A DNA stretch of 64,000 bases, from NCBI RefSeq assembly GCF_003815775.1, contig NZ_CP033926.1:4774001-4838000 (forward strand), written 5' to 3'. The translations under genes and the position numbers were made by a program. Origin of the DNA: Chryseobacterium joostei. Its GTDB lineage: Bacteria; Bacteroidota; Bacteroidia; Flavobacteriales; Weeksellaceae. Shown here piece after piece: positions 40,800 through 50,985 of the stretch (its first letter is position 1; each line of letters opens with the position of its first letter). The notes under the pieces were generated by a model. That model worked only from the letters and a program-made list of their open reading frames with translations. It was not told where the DNA came from and did no database searches.

Positions 40800-40841
40800 G
40801 ATTGATTCTAATTGCAGTTATTGATGGACTGCTATGAAAAT

Positions 40842-40868
40842 ATAAGCAGACTTCGGTCTGCTTTTTTT
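40842..40868 (+). terminator. Terminator with UUCG tetraloop
   Basis: AAGCAGAC (40844-40851) and GTCTGCTT (40856-40863) enclose TTCG and are followed by a T run. It ends the T9SS gene transcript and insulates gyrB. Confidence 0.93.
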
Positions 40869-40926
40869 GTTTTTAACTCTACATTTTTTTGACATTTTTT
40901 AACTTTCATACCTCGAAAAAAATCAC

Positions 40927-40934
40927 GATATTTG
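40927..40934 (+). promoter_or_regulatory. Possible gyrB promoter element
   Basis: GATATTTG, one mismatch from TAnnTTTG, 36 nt upstream of the gyrB ATG. Confidence 0.4.
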
Positions 40935-40937
40935 TAA

Positions 40938-42905
<1,968 letters not shown>

Positions 42906-42923
42906 TCATTTTTAAAAATATAT

Positions 42924-42958
42924 AAAAAAAGCTCCTAAATATTAGGAGCTTTTTTTAT
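42924..42958 (+). terminator. Terminator of gyrB
   Basis: AGCTCCTAA (42930-42938) pairs with TTAGGAGCT (42942-42950), 3-nt loop, flanked by A7 and T7, so it may work in both directions. Confidence 0.93.
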
Positions 42959-42988
42959 ATTTGGGGATAACCAATAAAAAATAATAAT

Positions 42989-43411
42989 ATGTTAACTCTT
43001 TTACAAACAGACCCCTATAGTGGGGCAGATGCAGTTTCTGGAGCCGCTGCTGCAGGATTAGGGATCGGAACCATGTTCATGAGCCTTATATTCTACCTAT
43101 TTTATGGGTATTGTATGTACAAAATATTCAAAAAAGCCGGCAGGGAAGATGCTTGGGCTGCCTTTGTTCCAATTTATAATATCATTGTATTGCTGGATAT
43201 TGTAAAGAAACCAATTTGGTGGATCATCTTATTCTGTATTCCTTTCGTAAACTTATATGCATCGTGGGTCATCAATGATAGATTGGCGAAAGGTTTTTCA
43301 AAAGAAACTCCTCTTTACACAATTCTGTTGTTTTTCCTAGGATTTATTTTTATTCCGGTATTAGGACTTGGAAGTGATACTTTCAACAGTAAGAATATTC
43401 CAAATGACTAA
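42989..43411 (+). CDS. DUF5684 membrane protein
   Basis: A 140-residue inner-membrane protein with about three helices. The pattern Y-G-Y-C-M-Y-K-I-F-K-K-A-G-R-E-D-A-W-A-A-F-V-P-I-Y-N (written in two halves by helix and loop) and the K-K-P-I-W-W segment are typical of DUF5684, a family related in layout to signal-peptidase-like membrane anchors. Function unknown. It lies alone between two terminators. Confidence 0.8.
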   Translation: MLTLLQTDPYSGADAVSGAAAAGLGIGTMFMSLIFYLFYGYCMYKIFKKAGREDAWAAFVPIYNIIVLLDIVKKPIWWIILFCIPFVNLYASWVINDRLAKGFSKETPLYTILLFFLGFIFIPVLGLGSDTFNSKNIPND

Positions 43412-43435
43412 AAAAAACTAAAAAGGTTAAAATAT

Positions 43436-43464
43436 AGAAGACTCCAAACGCGGAGTCTTTTTTT
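43436..43464 (+). terminator. Terminator of the DUF5684 gene
   Basis: AAGACTCC (43438-43445) and GGAGTCTT (43452-43459) with a 6-nt loop and T run. The rest of the 323-bp gap to the next gene (43465-43710) is very AT-rich with no gene or structure I can support. Confidence 0.88.
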
Positions 43465-43710
43465 GTTTTACTAGAGTAGTGTTTCATATTCTGGATGTTT
43501 TTACTTTACATCATAAAATAATAATATCATTGAAGACGGCCATACTTTTTGATTACGTCAGAAGATTATTTAGCTCTTTACATCTTTAATAATAATATAT
43601 AAAATAAGGTTTTAAGTTGTGAAATTTCATTTATATTGTGTTTAATTATTTGATTTTTAATGCATTTTTATTTTTTTTTAAGTTATTATTAACAGTTATT
43701 AAGATTTTAT

Positions 43711-43718
43711 TATTTTTG
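43711..43718 (+). promoter_or_regulatory. -7 promoter element of the DUF3857 gene pair
   Basis: TATTTTTG is an exact TAnnTTTG match, 16 nt before the ATG at 43735. Confidence 0.65.
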
Positions 43719-43734
43719 TGTAATTTTAATAACT

Positions 43735-45627
43735 ATGATGAAAATATTATTTCTAGGGGCTTTATCTACAGCCTCAATTTACTTTGCTCAAACTTATCCT
43801 GCATCTTCAATCCCCGAAGATTTAAAGAAAAATGCAAATATTGTTATTCGAAAAGATTTCACCACTGTCCAGATCAATAAAATAGATGAAATAAAATATC
43901 AATATAATACAGTGACCACTGTTCTTAATAAAGATGGTGATGATAAGGCTGTAGCCTATATTCCTTATGACAAGTCAAGAAGTATTTCAGACATAAAGGT
44001 GACCATATATGATGAATTTGGAAAGAAAATAAAAAGCTATTCCAAATCGGACTTTGGTGACTTTGCAAACAATAGACAAGGAGTGTTTTATTCTGATAAC
44101 AGAATTTTGGTATTTTCATATACTCCTGTTCAATATCCTTATACAATTGATTTTTCATATCAGTCAGAAAATAAGAATACCGTTTTTATTCCTGATTTTG
44201 TGCCATTTTACTCTACCAATACCTCTTTGGAAGATGGGCAGATGAAGATCATTAATACATCAGGCATTGATCTCCGAACTAAGATTTATCCATCAAAGTA
44301 CAACTATACTTCAGTGATAGAAAGTGGCAACGGAAATGATAAAACATATTCCTACAAGAATGTACCTGCAATTGATGATGCTCCTTTGATTCCACAGCCT
44401 GTTAAAATATTACCGAGTGTAAATTTTGCTCTGACGAAATTCAATCTGGCAGGAAGACAGGGAACTTTAAACAATTGGAAAGATTTTGGAACATGGTATT
44501 ACAATAACCTTGTAGAGCCCGCTTCAGTATCTACTCCCTCCATTAAAGCAGAAGTGGCGGCTTTGCAGCTTCAGGGGTCTGTGGAAGATAAAGTGAAGAA
44601 GATTTATCAGTATATGCAGAATAAAACCAGATATATATATGTAGGGCTGGGAATTGGTGGATGGTTGCCTATGATGCCGGAAGAAGTACATCAAAAAGGC
44701 TATGGAGACTGTAAGGGGCTTACCAATTATATGAAAACCCTTTTGAATGAAGCGGGAATACCATCTTACTATTGTGTCATCAATTCCGGATCTTCGCAGG
44801 TATCCTTTGATCCGGAATTTCCAACGATGGGAGGTAACCATGCTATTCTTATGGTACCAACTGAAAAAGGAAATATCTGGCTTGAAAATACCTCACAGCA
44901 GACTGCATTTAATCATTTGACGTATTCTACAACAGACAGAAATGTACTTTCCGTACAGAAAACAGGAATAGAACTCATAAATACACCTACTTATACCGCT
45001 GAACAAAACAAAGAAAAGCAGAAACTTAAGATAAAGATTGGTGAAGACAACGGAATTACAGGAGAAGGTAGCTTTTCCTATACCGGTAACCAATATGATT
45101 ACAATCTTGGGTTTGTAAGCCTAAATCCAAAGGAAAAAAGTGAGGCATTGAAGAGACGGTTTGATGTTTTGAACTTTGAGAAAGTTGAAATGAAGAACCT
45201 TATCAATGATAGGGATAAGGCTGTTATTACTTATGATTTAGACTTTAAAACCAATAATTATTGTAAAAATGCAGGAAGCAGTCTCATATTCAGAGCTGTT
45301 CCAATTTACTCGGACAATATTTATAAAACAGAAGAGAACCGTGCACTTCCTTTCGAGATCGGGCAGTCTTTTGAAGATGAGTATGAAATAGGGTTTATTA
45401 TTCCTAAAGGATATAAGATTGATGAAATTCCTAATGATATTACCATTAATTCAGAATTTGGGTATTATAAACTAAGCTTTGTTAAAAATGGAGAAGAGCT
45501 AAAGGTATTGAGGAAAATACAAGTCAATAAAGGAACCTATCCAAAAGAAAAATATAATGAATATGTAGGCTTCAGAAAAAAAACTATAAACATGGACAAT
45601 TCAAAAATTTTAATTAGTAAAATATAA
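43735..45627 (+). CDS. Exported DUF3857 and transglutaminase-like domain protein
   Basis: A 630-residue exported protein (signal peptide about 1-19; ATG at 43735 and 43738 are both possible). An N-terminal DUF3857 domain (about 50-230) is followed by a transglutaminase-like domain with Cys326 in G-Y-G-D-C-K-G-L and His369 in G-G-N-H-A-I-L, and then W-L-E-N-T where most relatives have Asp. Such proteins may act as papain-fold proteases or peptide-bond formers in the periplasm, but no member's substrate is known to me. It is followed 2 bp later by a paralog. Confidence 0.85.
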   Translation: MMKILFLGALSTASIYFAQTYPASSIPEDLKKNANIVIRKDFTTVQINKIDEIKYQYNTVTTVLNKDGDDKAVAYIPYDKSRSISDIKVTIYDEFGKKIKSYSKSDFGDFANNRQGVFYSDNRILVFSYTPVQYPYTIDFSYQSENKNTVFIPDFVPFYSTNTSLEDGQMKIINTSGIDLRTKIYPSKYNYTSVIESGNGNDKTYSYKNVPAIDDAPLIPQPVKILPSVNFALTKFNLAGRQGTLNNWKDFGTWYYNNLVEPASVSTPSIKAEVAALQLQGSVEDKVKKIYQYMQNKTRYIYVGLGIGGWLPMMPEEVHQKGYGDCKGLTNYMKTLLNEAGIPSYYCVINSGSSQVSFDPEFPTMGGNHAILMVPTEKGNIWLENTSQQTAFNHLTYSTTDRNVLSVQKTGIELINTPTYTAEQNKEKQKLKIKIGEDNGITGEGSFSYTGNQYDYNLGFVSLNPKEKSEALKRRFDVLNFEKVEMKNLINDRDKAVITYDLDFKTNNYCKNAGSSLIFRAVPIYSDNIYKTEENRALPFEIGQSFEDEYEIGFIIPKGYKIDEIPNDITINSEFGYYKLSFVKNGEELKVLRKIQVNKGTYPKEKYNEYVGFRKKTINMDNSKILISKI

Positions 45628-45629
45628 AG

Positions 45630-47570
45630 ATGAAAAAAGTAGTATTAGTACTTATTTGCTCAGCTAATTTGGCTGTTGTAAAAGCACAGAAACATGAGTT
45701 CTTAAACCCACCCAAATTTTCCGATGCAGATTTATCCAAAGCAAAATCATTGTTAGATGAAAATGCTCCGGCTGAAATTCTGTATAAATCTGTTCATTAC
45801 AGAATAGATGCATCTACAGGAGATTTGCATAAAGAATACGTGTATAGAGTTAAGATTTACAACAAGGATAAAGCTGAAGATTGGTTGAACGTTGAAGTTC
45901 CTCTTCGCCAAAGTGGAAGCGATTTGGAAACCCTGAATAAGTTTAAGGCGTTCACGTACAATCTTGAAGATGGAAAAGCTGTTCCGGTAAAAGTAGAAAA
46001 AAGCTCAAAATATAAAAGTAAAGAAAGCAAATATGTTACTGTAAACAAATTTGCCTTTCCTAATGTAAAGGATGGCTCCATATTAGAATATCAATATGAA
46101 GTACTATCTCCATTTGCATTCCTGTATTTAGTTCCTGAAGTCTTAATAGAATTAGATACCCCCTCTCTTTATACAGAATACGTTCTCGATTCTCCAGCCA
46201 ATATTGCCTACAATATAAACTATACGGGAGAATTACTCCCTAAATATAGAGAAGTTGCAGACAAAACATTATATGGGACCCAGTACAAGACCTATAGATT
46301 TGGTTTCGAAAATGTAAAAGGTTTCAAAACAGAGAAGCATGTAAGAAACGACAGAAACTTCCGAACAAAAATTAGTGCTGAGCTTCACTCTACCCATTTT
46401 AGAGAACTTAAGCTTTACTCATCTTCATGGGATCAGATTAGTAAAAGGCTGAACGAGAATGAAGATTTTGGCGGTGAATTGAAAAAGACAAGATTGGCAA
46501 AAGAAAATATGCCGGCAGGAGTTTTAGAAATGAAAACTGATTTTGAAAAAGCCAATGCTATTCTTTCATATGTTCAAAAAACATTTACATGGAACAAAGA
46601 CAGAGGAATTTATACTGATAATGGAATAAAAAAACTTCTGGAAACCAAATTAGGCAACGCTGCTGAGATTAACCTGTTCCTTGTTATGCTTTTCCGTGAA
46701 GCAGGAATTAAGTCTGATCCGTTAATCATTTCTACTGTTGATAATGGCTTAATCAATATGGTATCTCCAAACCTTACAAAAACGAATTTGGTATTGGCAT
46801 CTGTAGAGATCAATAAACAGCTTCATATCTATGACGCTACTTCTAAGCAGTCTTCTATGGACGAGCTTCCTTTGAAAGATTGGAACCAGTATGGGGTTTT
46901 ATTAGCTAAAGATAATGTTTCACAGATTCAGATGACCAACATGAAGTCAAGCAATACCTACCTGACTGTTGATGCAAAGATCAATGATGATGGGAGTATT
47001 TCCGGATCTTATTCTGATAAAGATACTGGAGCTTATGCCATGTATGTAAAGGATAGCTATGACGAAAACGCTGAAAAATATAAAAAGCAGTACAAAGAAA
47101 ACTTTTCAATAGATTTCACAGGAATTGATTCAAAAGTTTTAGAAAATGGTGAATTTGAAAGTACAATGAAATTCTCTTCTTCAAATTTAATTGATAGAAT
47201 AGGAAAGAAGATGATCATCAACCCAATGTTGTTTTTAAGCAAAACATCCAATGAGTTTGATCAGACAGAAACCCGAAAATATCCTATTGATTTTGGATCT
47301 CCTACTACAAAGGTGAAAAAGGTAATCCTTGAAATCCCGGCTGGATATGTAATTGAAGAAATGCCTAAGAACAAAAAGATTGTTACTGAAGATAAAGAAA
47401 TAGAATACAGCTACGCAATCGAACAAAAAGGAAATAAACTGGAAGTTACCAGCACTACAAAAATCTCCAGTGCAGATTATCCTAAAGAATATTACCCTGC
47501 ATTTAAGCAAATCTGGGGGGTAGCCTCAAAACAGGAAAATCAGGTAATCAGTTTAGTTAAAAAATCATAA
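45630..47570 (+). CDS. Exported DUF3857 protein, degenerate transglutaminase paralog
   Basis: A 646-residue exported paralog of the preceding protein with signal peptide 1-19 (V-V-K-A-Q). The DUF3857 region is present (V-T-V-N-K-F-A-F-P-N-V-K-D-G-S-I-L-E-Y, written over residues 136-153). The transglutaminase-like core has lost its catalytic residues: G-D-C-K-G is G-N-A-A-E (Ala344 for Cys) and N-H-A-I is N-L-V-L (Leu387 for His), while Y-D-A-T keeps an Asp. It is probably a non-catalytic partner. It starts 2 bp after the active-looking paralog. Confidence 0.83.
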   Translation: MKKVVLVLICSANLAVVKAQKHEFLNPPKFSDADLSKAKSLLDENAPAEILYKSVHYRIDASTGDLHKEYVYRVKIYNKDKAEDWLNVEVPLRQSGSDLETLNKFKAFTYNLEDGKAVPVKVEKSSKYKSKESKYVTVNKFAFPNVKDGSILEYQYEVLSPFAFLYLVPEVLIELDTPSLYTEYVLDSPANIAYNINYTGELLPKYREVADKTLYGTQYKTYRFGFENVKGFKTEKHVRNDRNFRTKISAELHSTHFRELKLYSSSWDQISKRLNENEDFGGELKKTRLAKENMPAGVLEMKTDFEKANAILSYVQKTFTWNKDRGIYTDNGIKKLLETKLGNAAEINLFLVMLFREAGIKSDPLIISTVDNGLINMVSPNLTKTNLVLASVEINKQLHIYDATSKQSSMDELPLKDWNQYGVLLAKDNVSQIQMTNMKSSNTYLTVDAKINDDGSISGSYSDKDTGAYAMYVKDSYDENAEKYKKQYKENFSIDFTGIDSKVLENGEFESTMKFSSSNLIDRIGKKMIINPMLFLSKTSNEFDQTETRKYPIDFGSPTTKVKKVILEIPAGYVIEEMPKNKKIVTEDKEIEYSYAIEQKGNKLEVTSTTKISSADYPKEYYPAFKQIWGVASKQENQVISLVKKS

Positions 47571-47611
47571 CCGGCAGATTTTAACCTTATTTTGTAAAAA
47601 AGAATAATTTT

Positions 47612-47645
47612 CTAAAAAACCATTCATCTTTTGAATGGTTTTTGT
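47612..47645 (+). terminator. Terminator of the DUF3857 operon
   Basis: AAAAACCATTC (47615-47625) pairs with GAATGGTTTTT (47633-47643) around a 7-nt loop. Confidence 0.85.
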
Positions 47646-47668
47646 ATTGAATAGCAAAAATTAAGATT

Positions 47669-48493
47669 ATGAAAAACAGCATTGCCGTTCTGGCTCTTTC
47701 TTCATTCTTTGTTTTTTCCGCCTGCAATAAAAAGGATGCAGCAGCAGTATCAACGGAGAAAATAGTAGATAAAAACAATGAATTTGTTGTAGACTCTGTT
47801 ATGATAAAAGACTCTACAAAAGTTAGCGATTCGTTAAAGCTGGCCTTTACTTCAAAGTTATTGGTATTTCCTGGCTTAAAAGATAAAGCACTTTTGGACA
47901 GTATCTATTTTCAGAATGAAAAAATAAAGGGTTTTTCAAAAGCCGGACTGCAGGCGTATCTTGAAAATAAAAGGAACAGTTATTTCAGTACCATGAAAAA
48001 TGATAATAAAGATTGGTATTCAGATATGACCTATGCTCAGGAATGGTATTCAAGTTCATATATGAACCTCAAATCCATTACCAATGGCTATATGCATATT
48101 CAATATATGACAAGCGCGTACATAGGTGGCGCCCATGATGAGTATGGATTTTCAGAAAGAGTTTTTGACCTTAATAATCATAAAAAGTTAGAATTAAAGG
48201 ATATTACTTCAATGCCTGAAAACAAGCTTGAAGGAATGCTAATGAAGAATCTCGATAAGATCAACAGTGGAGCAACGGATGAGAACGAAGAAGTAAAGAA
48301 TTCAGAAATGTTGTTGGTAGAAAAGATTCCCGTATCAGATAACTTCTATTTTGATGAAAAAAATCTGTATTTCCATTATAGTCCGTATGAAATTGCAGCT
48401 TTTGCAGCTGGAGATATTACCATTCCTATTTCCTGGGAAGAGCTAAATGGCACAATAAATGCAGAATTTAAAGAAAGAATGAAAATTAAGTAA
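47669..48493 (+). CDS. RsiV-like lipoprotein (DUF4163/DUF3298)
   Basis: A 274-residue lipoprotein (lipobox F-S-A-C, Cys19). After a Lys/Ser/Asp-rich linker it carries a DUF4163-like region and a DUF3298 domain, seen as Y-I-G-G-A-H-D-E-Y-G, F-D-L-N-N-H-K-K-L-E-L-K-D and Y-S-P-Y-E-I-A-A-F-A-A-G. In Bacillus RsiV these domains bind lysozyme and control a sigma factor. Here there is no sigma-factor-binding cytoplasmic part or sigma gene, so it may bind a ligand such as lysozyme or glycan without signalling. Confidence 0.83.
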   Translation: MKNSIAVLALSSFFVFSACNKKDAAAVSTEKIVDKNNEFVVDSVMIKDSTKVSDSLKLAFTSKLLVFPGLKDKALLDSIYFQNEKIKGFSKAGLQAYLENKRNSYFSTMKNDNKDWYSDMTYAQEWYSSSYMNLKSITNGYMHIQYMTSAYIGGAHDEYGFSERVFDLNNHKKLELKDITSMPENKLEGMLMKNLDKINSGATDENEEVKNSEMLLVEKIPVSDNFYFDEKNLYFHYSPYEIAAFAAGDITIPISWEELNGTINAEFKERMKIK

Positions 48494-48494
48494 A

Positions 48495-48524
48495 TTAATG
48501 CTTCCGGTTTCAGGAAGCATTTTC
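48495..48524 (+). terminator. Terminator directly followed by a promoter
   Basis: AATGCTTCC (48497-48505) and GGAAGCATT (48513-48521) form a perfect stem with a 7-nt loop; the T-rich tail runs into the next promoter's -7 element. Confidence 0.85.
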
Positions 48525-48532
48525 TATTTTTG
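48525..48532 (+). promoter_or_regulatory. -7 promoter element of the lipid kinase gene
   Basis: TATTTTTG is an exact TAnnTTTG match lying 5 nt before the ATG at 48538, so the transcript should be leaderless. Confidence 0.6.
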
Positions 48533-48537
48533 CGGTA

Positions 48538-49389
48538 ATGGAAAAAGTAGCTTTTATCATCAATCCTTTTTCGGCCAAAAAGAATTATCAGCCGTTTTTG
48601 AAAGAACTTAAAAATAAGGTTGGTAACCCTCTGTATTACGTCTCCGAATCTATTCCGGGAACAGATGAATTCATCAAAACCCATTTTGATGAAATAGATA
48701 TCTTTGTGGCCATTGGGGGGGATGGTACCATTTCTACCGTTGCTAAAAATTTGATCTCTACAGATAAGATTCTGGCTATTTTTCCGGCAGGTTCCGGTAA
48801 TGGATTTTCCAATGAGACCCGTTTCAGTAAGAATCTGGATGAGCTTTTAGAGAAAATAAAGGCAAAACAATCCAGAAAAATTGACACATTCACGGTGAAT
48901 GACAGGCTTTCCATCAATGTTTCAGGAACAGGCTTCGATGGGAAGGTGGTGAAGGAGTTTGAAAAAACCAGCCGTGGCTTCAAAAACTATATTAAGGTTT
49001 CCCTGAAGACATTCTTTAACTATAGGCCGATTAAGGTGACTTTCCTTGATAAGGAACATCAGCAGTACAACGGTAGATACCTTATGCTGAATATTGCCAA
49101 TACCCGCCAGTTCGGAAATAATGCCTATATCGCACCTAAGGCTAGTAAAAGTGACGGTTTAGTAGATATGGTTCTTGTTAAAAAGTTTCCTTTGACTTAT
49201 TCCGCTTTGTTTGCTTTCAGAATGTTTACCAAAAGGCTAAAGGATGATGAATACGTTACTTATCTTCCGGTTTCAGAAATATCATTCAAGGTAAATACTA
49301 AAAATTGGCATCTTGACGGAGAATTTAATAAAATAGAATCCCCTATTCACGTTAAGGTACAGCCTGCCAGTCTGAATATTCTCGTTTAA
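48538..49389 (+). CDS. Diacylglycerol kinase family lipid kinase
   Basis: A 283-residue DAGK-catalytic-domain protein (YegS/BmrU/DgkB class). N-P-F-S-A-K-K lies at 9-15, the nucleotide-binding G-G-D-G-T at 60-64 and P-A-G-S-G-N-G at 83-89. It phosphorylates diacylglycerol or a related lipid at the inner face of the membrane. The exact lipid (diacylglycerol, sphingosine or ceramide, the latter being relevant in sphingolipid-making Bacteroidota) cannot be decided. Predicted leaderless. Confidence 0.9.
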   Translation: MEKVAFIINPFSAKKNYQPFLKELKNKVGNPLYYVSESIPGTDEFIKTHFDEIDIFVAIGGDGTISTVAKNLISTDKILAIFPAGSGNGFSNETRFSKNLDELLEKIKAKQSRKIDTFTVNDRLSINVSGTGFDGKVVKEFEKTSRGFKNYIKVSLKTFFNYRPIKVTFLDKEHQQYNGRYLMLNIANTRQFGNNAYIAPKASKSDGLVDMVLVKKFPLTYSALFAFRMFTKRLKDDEYVTYLPVSEISFKVNTKNWHLDGEFNKIESPIHVKVQPASLNILV

Positions 49390-49417
49390 AACTCCAAGGA
49401 GTAAAAGTTAGAGTTTA

Positions 49418-49496
49418 GGAATGTTTCAGGGATGCAGTGTTTGGTGTAGAATATAAATTATAGAATGAAATTTACAATTCACTTGCGAAACATTCC
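49418..49496. repeat. Long-spaced inverted repeat in an intergenic region
   Basis: GGAATGTTTC (49418-49427) recurs as GAAACATTCC (49487-49496). The left part (49423 onward, T-T-T-C-A-G-G-G-A-T) resembles the spacer at 57689. No gene lies in this 150-bp gap. It may be a remnant of a dispersed repeat. Confidence 0.4.
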
Positions 49497-49539
49497 TCAC
49501 CATTAGCGATAAACTAATCCCTGATAATATCTGCTAAAA

Positions 49540-50820
49540 TTACATTTCCATCTCTTTTTCAATCTCATGCGGATGGTTCAGGCAATAATGAAACTGCTCT
49601 TTATCAAGTTGTTTTTCCCAATTAGCAACCACTACTGTAGCCACAGAGTTTCCAATCACATTCGTAAGAGCTCTGCATTCACTCATAAACTTATCAATTC
49701 CAAGAATCAATGTCATTCCTGCAATCGGAATTTCCGGAACAACCGCTAATGTAGCCGCTAAAGTCACAAACCCGGCACCTGTAACACCAGCAGCGCCTTT
49801 TGAACTTAGCATAGCCACCAAAAGAAGCATCAATTGCTTTTCAATGGGAAGATGGATATTGAGTGCCTGTGCTATGAATAACGAAGCAAGAGTCATATAA
49901 ATATTGGTTCCATCCAGATTAAAAGAATAACCTGTAGGGACTACCAAACCTACTATTGCCCGCGAACATCCTGCTTTTTCCAACTTTTCCATGATTCCCG
50001 GAAGCGCAGATTCTGAAGAACTGGTTCCCAAGACCAAAAGAAGTTCCTCTTTAAGGTAAATTAATAACTTGAAAATATTAAATCCATTATACCAAGCAAC
50101 AGCTCCTAGAACTAATGCCACAAAAAGGAAAGAAGTAATATAGAATGTACCTACCAAAAAAATCAGATTCAGTACAGAATGAAGTCCATATTTTCCAATA
50201 GTAAAAGCCATAGCCCCAAAAGCGCCTATTGGGGCAAGCTTCATCAGCATATGAACAATCTTGAATATAGGAGTAGACAGATCCTGAAGAAAATCAGTTA
50301 CTTTCTGGCTTTTTTCCTTTGTTAAAACCAGTGCAACACCCATTAAAATTGCGACAAGAAGAACCTGAAGGATATTATCACCAATTAAAGGACTAAAAAG
50401 CGTTTCAGGAATAATATTCATGATGAATCCTGTTAATGAAGATTCATGAGCTTTCTCCTGATATTGAGCTACATCTCCTGAAAGGGTAGCAGGGTCAATA
50501 TTAAAACCGTGGCCGGGTTGTAAAATATTTCCAACAAACAAACCGATAATTAGGGCTAGGGTAGAGAACGTAAAAAAATAGATCATTGCCTTTATTGCAA
50601 TTCTTCCCACCTTTTTAAGGTCTGTCATATGGGCAATTCCTAACGTAAGGGTGATAAAAATGACCGGAGCAATGATCATCTTTACCAATTTGATAAAGCC
50701 ATCGCCTAAAGGTTTCATTTTTTCTCCTAATTCAGGATAGAATCTTCCCAGAATAATACCTGCAACTATTGCTATAATAACCTGAAAATAAAGCTGATTG
50801 TGTATTTTTTTTGCTTTCAA
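49540..50820 (-). CDS. Dicarboxylate/amino acid:cation symporter (DctA/GltP family)
   Basis: A 426-residue inner-membrane symporter of the DAACS family with eight helices and two re-entrant loops. Marks are [11 protein letters not shown] near residue 44, the serine-rich loop [10 protein letters not shown] near 266 and G-Y-S-F-N-L-D-G-T near 297. It imports C4-dicarboxylates or glutamate/aspartate with protons or sodium. The substrate cannot be fixed by eye, so no symbol is given. Monocistronic. Confidence 0.9.
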   Translation of the reverse strand: MKAKKIHNQLYFQVIIAIVAGIILGRFYPELGEKMKPLGDGFIKLVKMIIAPVIFITLTLGIAHMTDLKKVGRIAIKAMIYFFTFSTLALIIGLFVGNILQPGHGFNIDPATLSGDVAQYQEKAHESSLTGFIMNIIPETLFSPLIGDNILQVLLVAILMGVALVLTKEKSQKVTDFLQDLSTPIFKIVHMLMKLAPIGAFGAMAFTIGKYGLHSVLNLIFLVGTFYITSFLFVALVLGAVAWYNGFNIFKLLIYLKEELLLVLGTSSSESALPGIMEKLEKAGCSRAIVGLVVPTGYSFNLDGTNIYMTLASLFIAQALNIHLPIEKQLMLLLVAMLSSKGAAGVTGAGFVTLAATLAVVPEIPIAGMTLILGIDKFMSECRALTNVIGNSVATVVVANWEKQLDKEQFHYCLNHPHEIEKEMEM

Positions 50821-50921
50821 AGAACAGTCGTTTTATTTTTTTTAAGGCCGAAAATTAAGAAATTTTATCTAAAAACATGATAAAAGTCATTAAAAATACA
50901 CTGTGTTAATGTTGATGGGAT

Positions 50922-50964
50922 ATAAAAAGTTCGGCTTCATTTTAAATGAAGCCGAACTTTTATT
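50922..50964. terminator. Strong hairpin terminator of ggt
   Basis: Arms 50925-50942 and 50944-50961 are perfectly complementary over 18 bp (core GTTCGGCTTCAT with ATGAAGCCGAAC) with T tracts on both outer ends. It ends the minus-strand ggt transcript. Confidence 0.92.
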
Positions 50965-50985
50965 GATTGTATGTGACAAAAGAAA

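Noticed and set aside
43638..43880. Plus-strand ORF of 80 codons before the DUF3857 gene
   Set aside because: It is driven by a T-rich low-complexity stretch, overlaps the promoter and the start of the real gene, and encodes only Phe/Leu/Ile-rich sequence.
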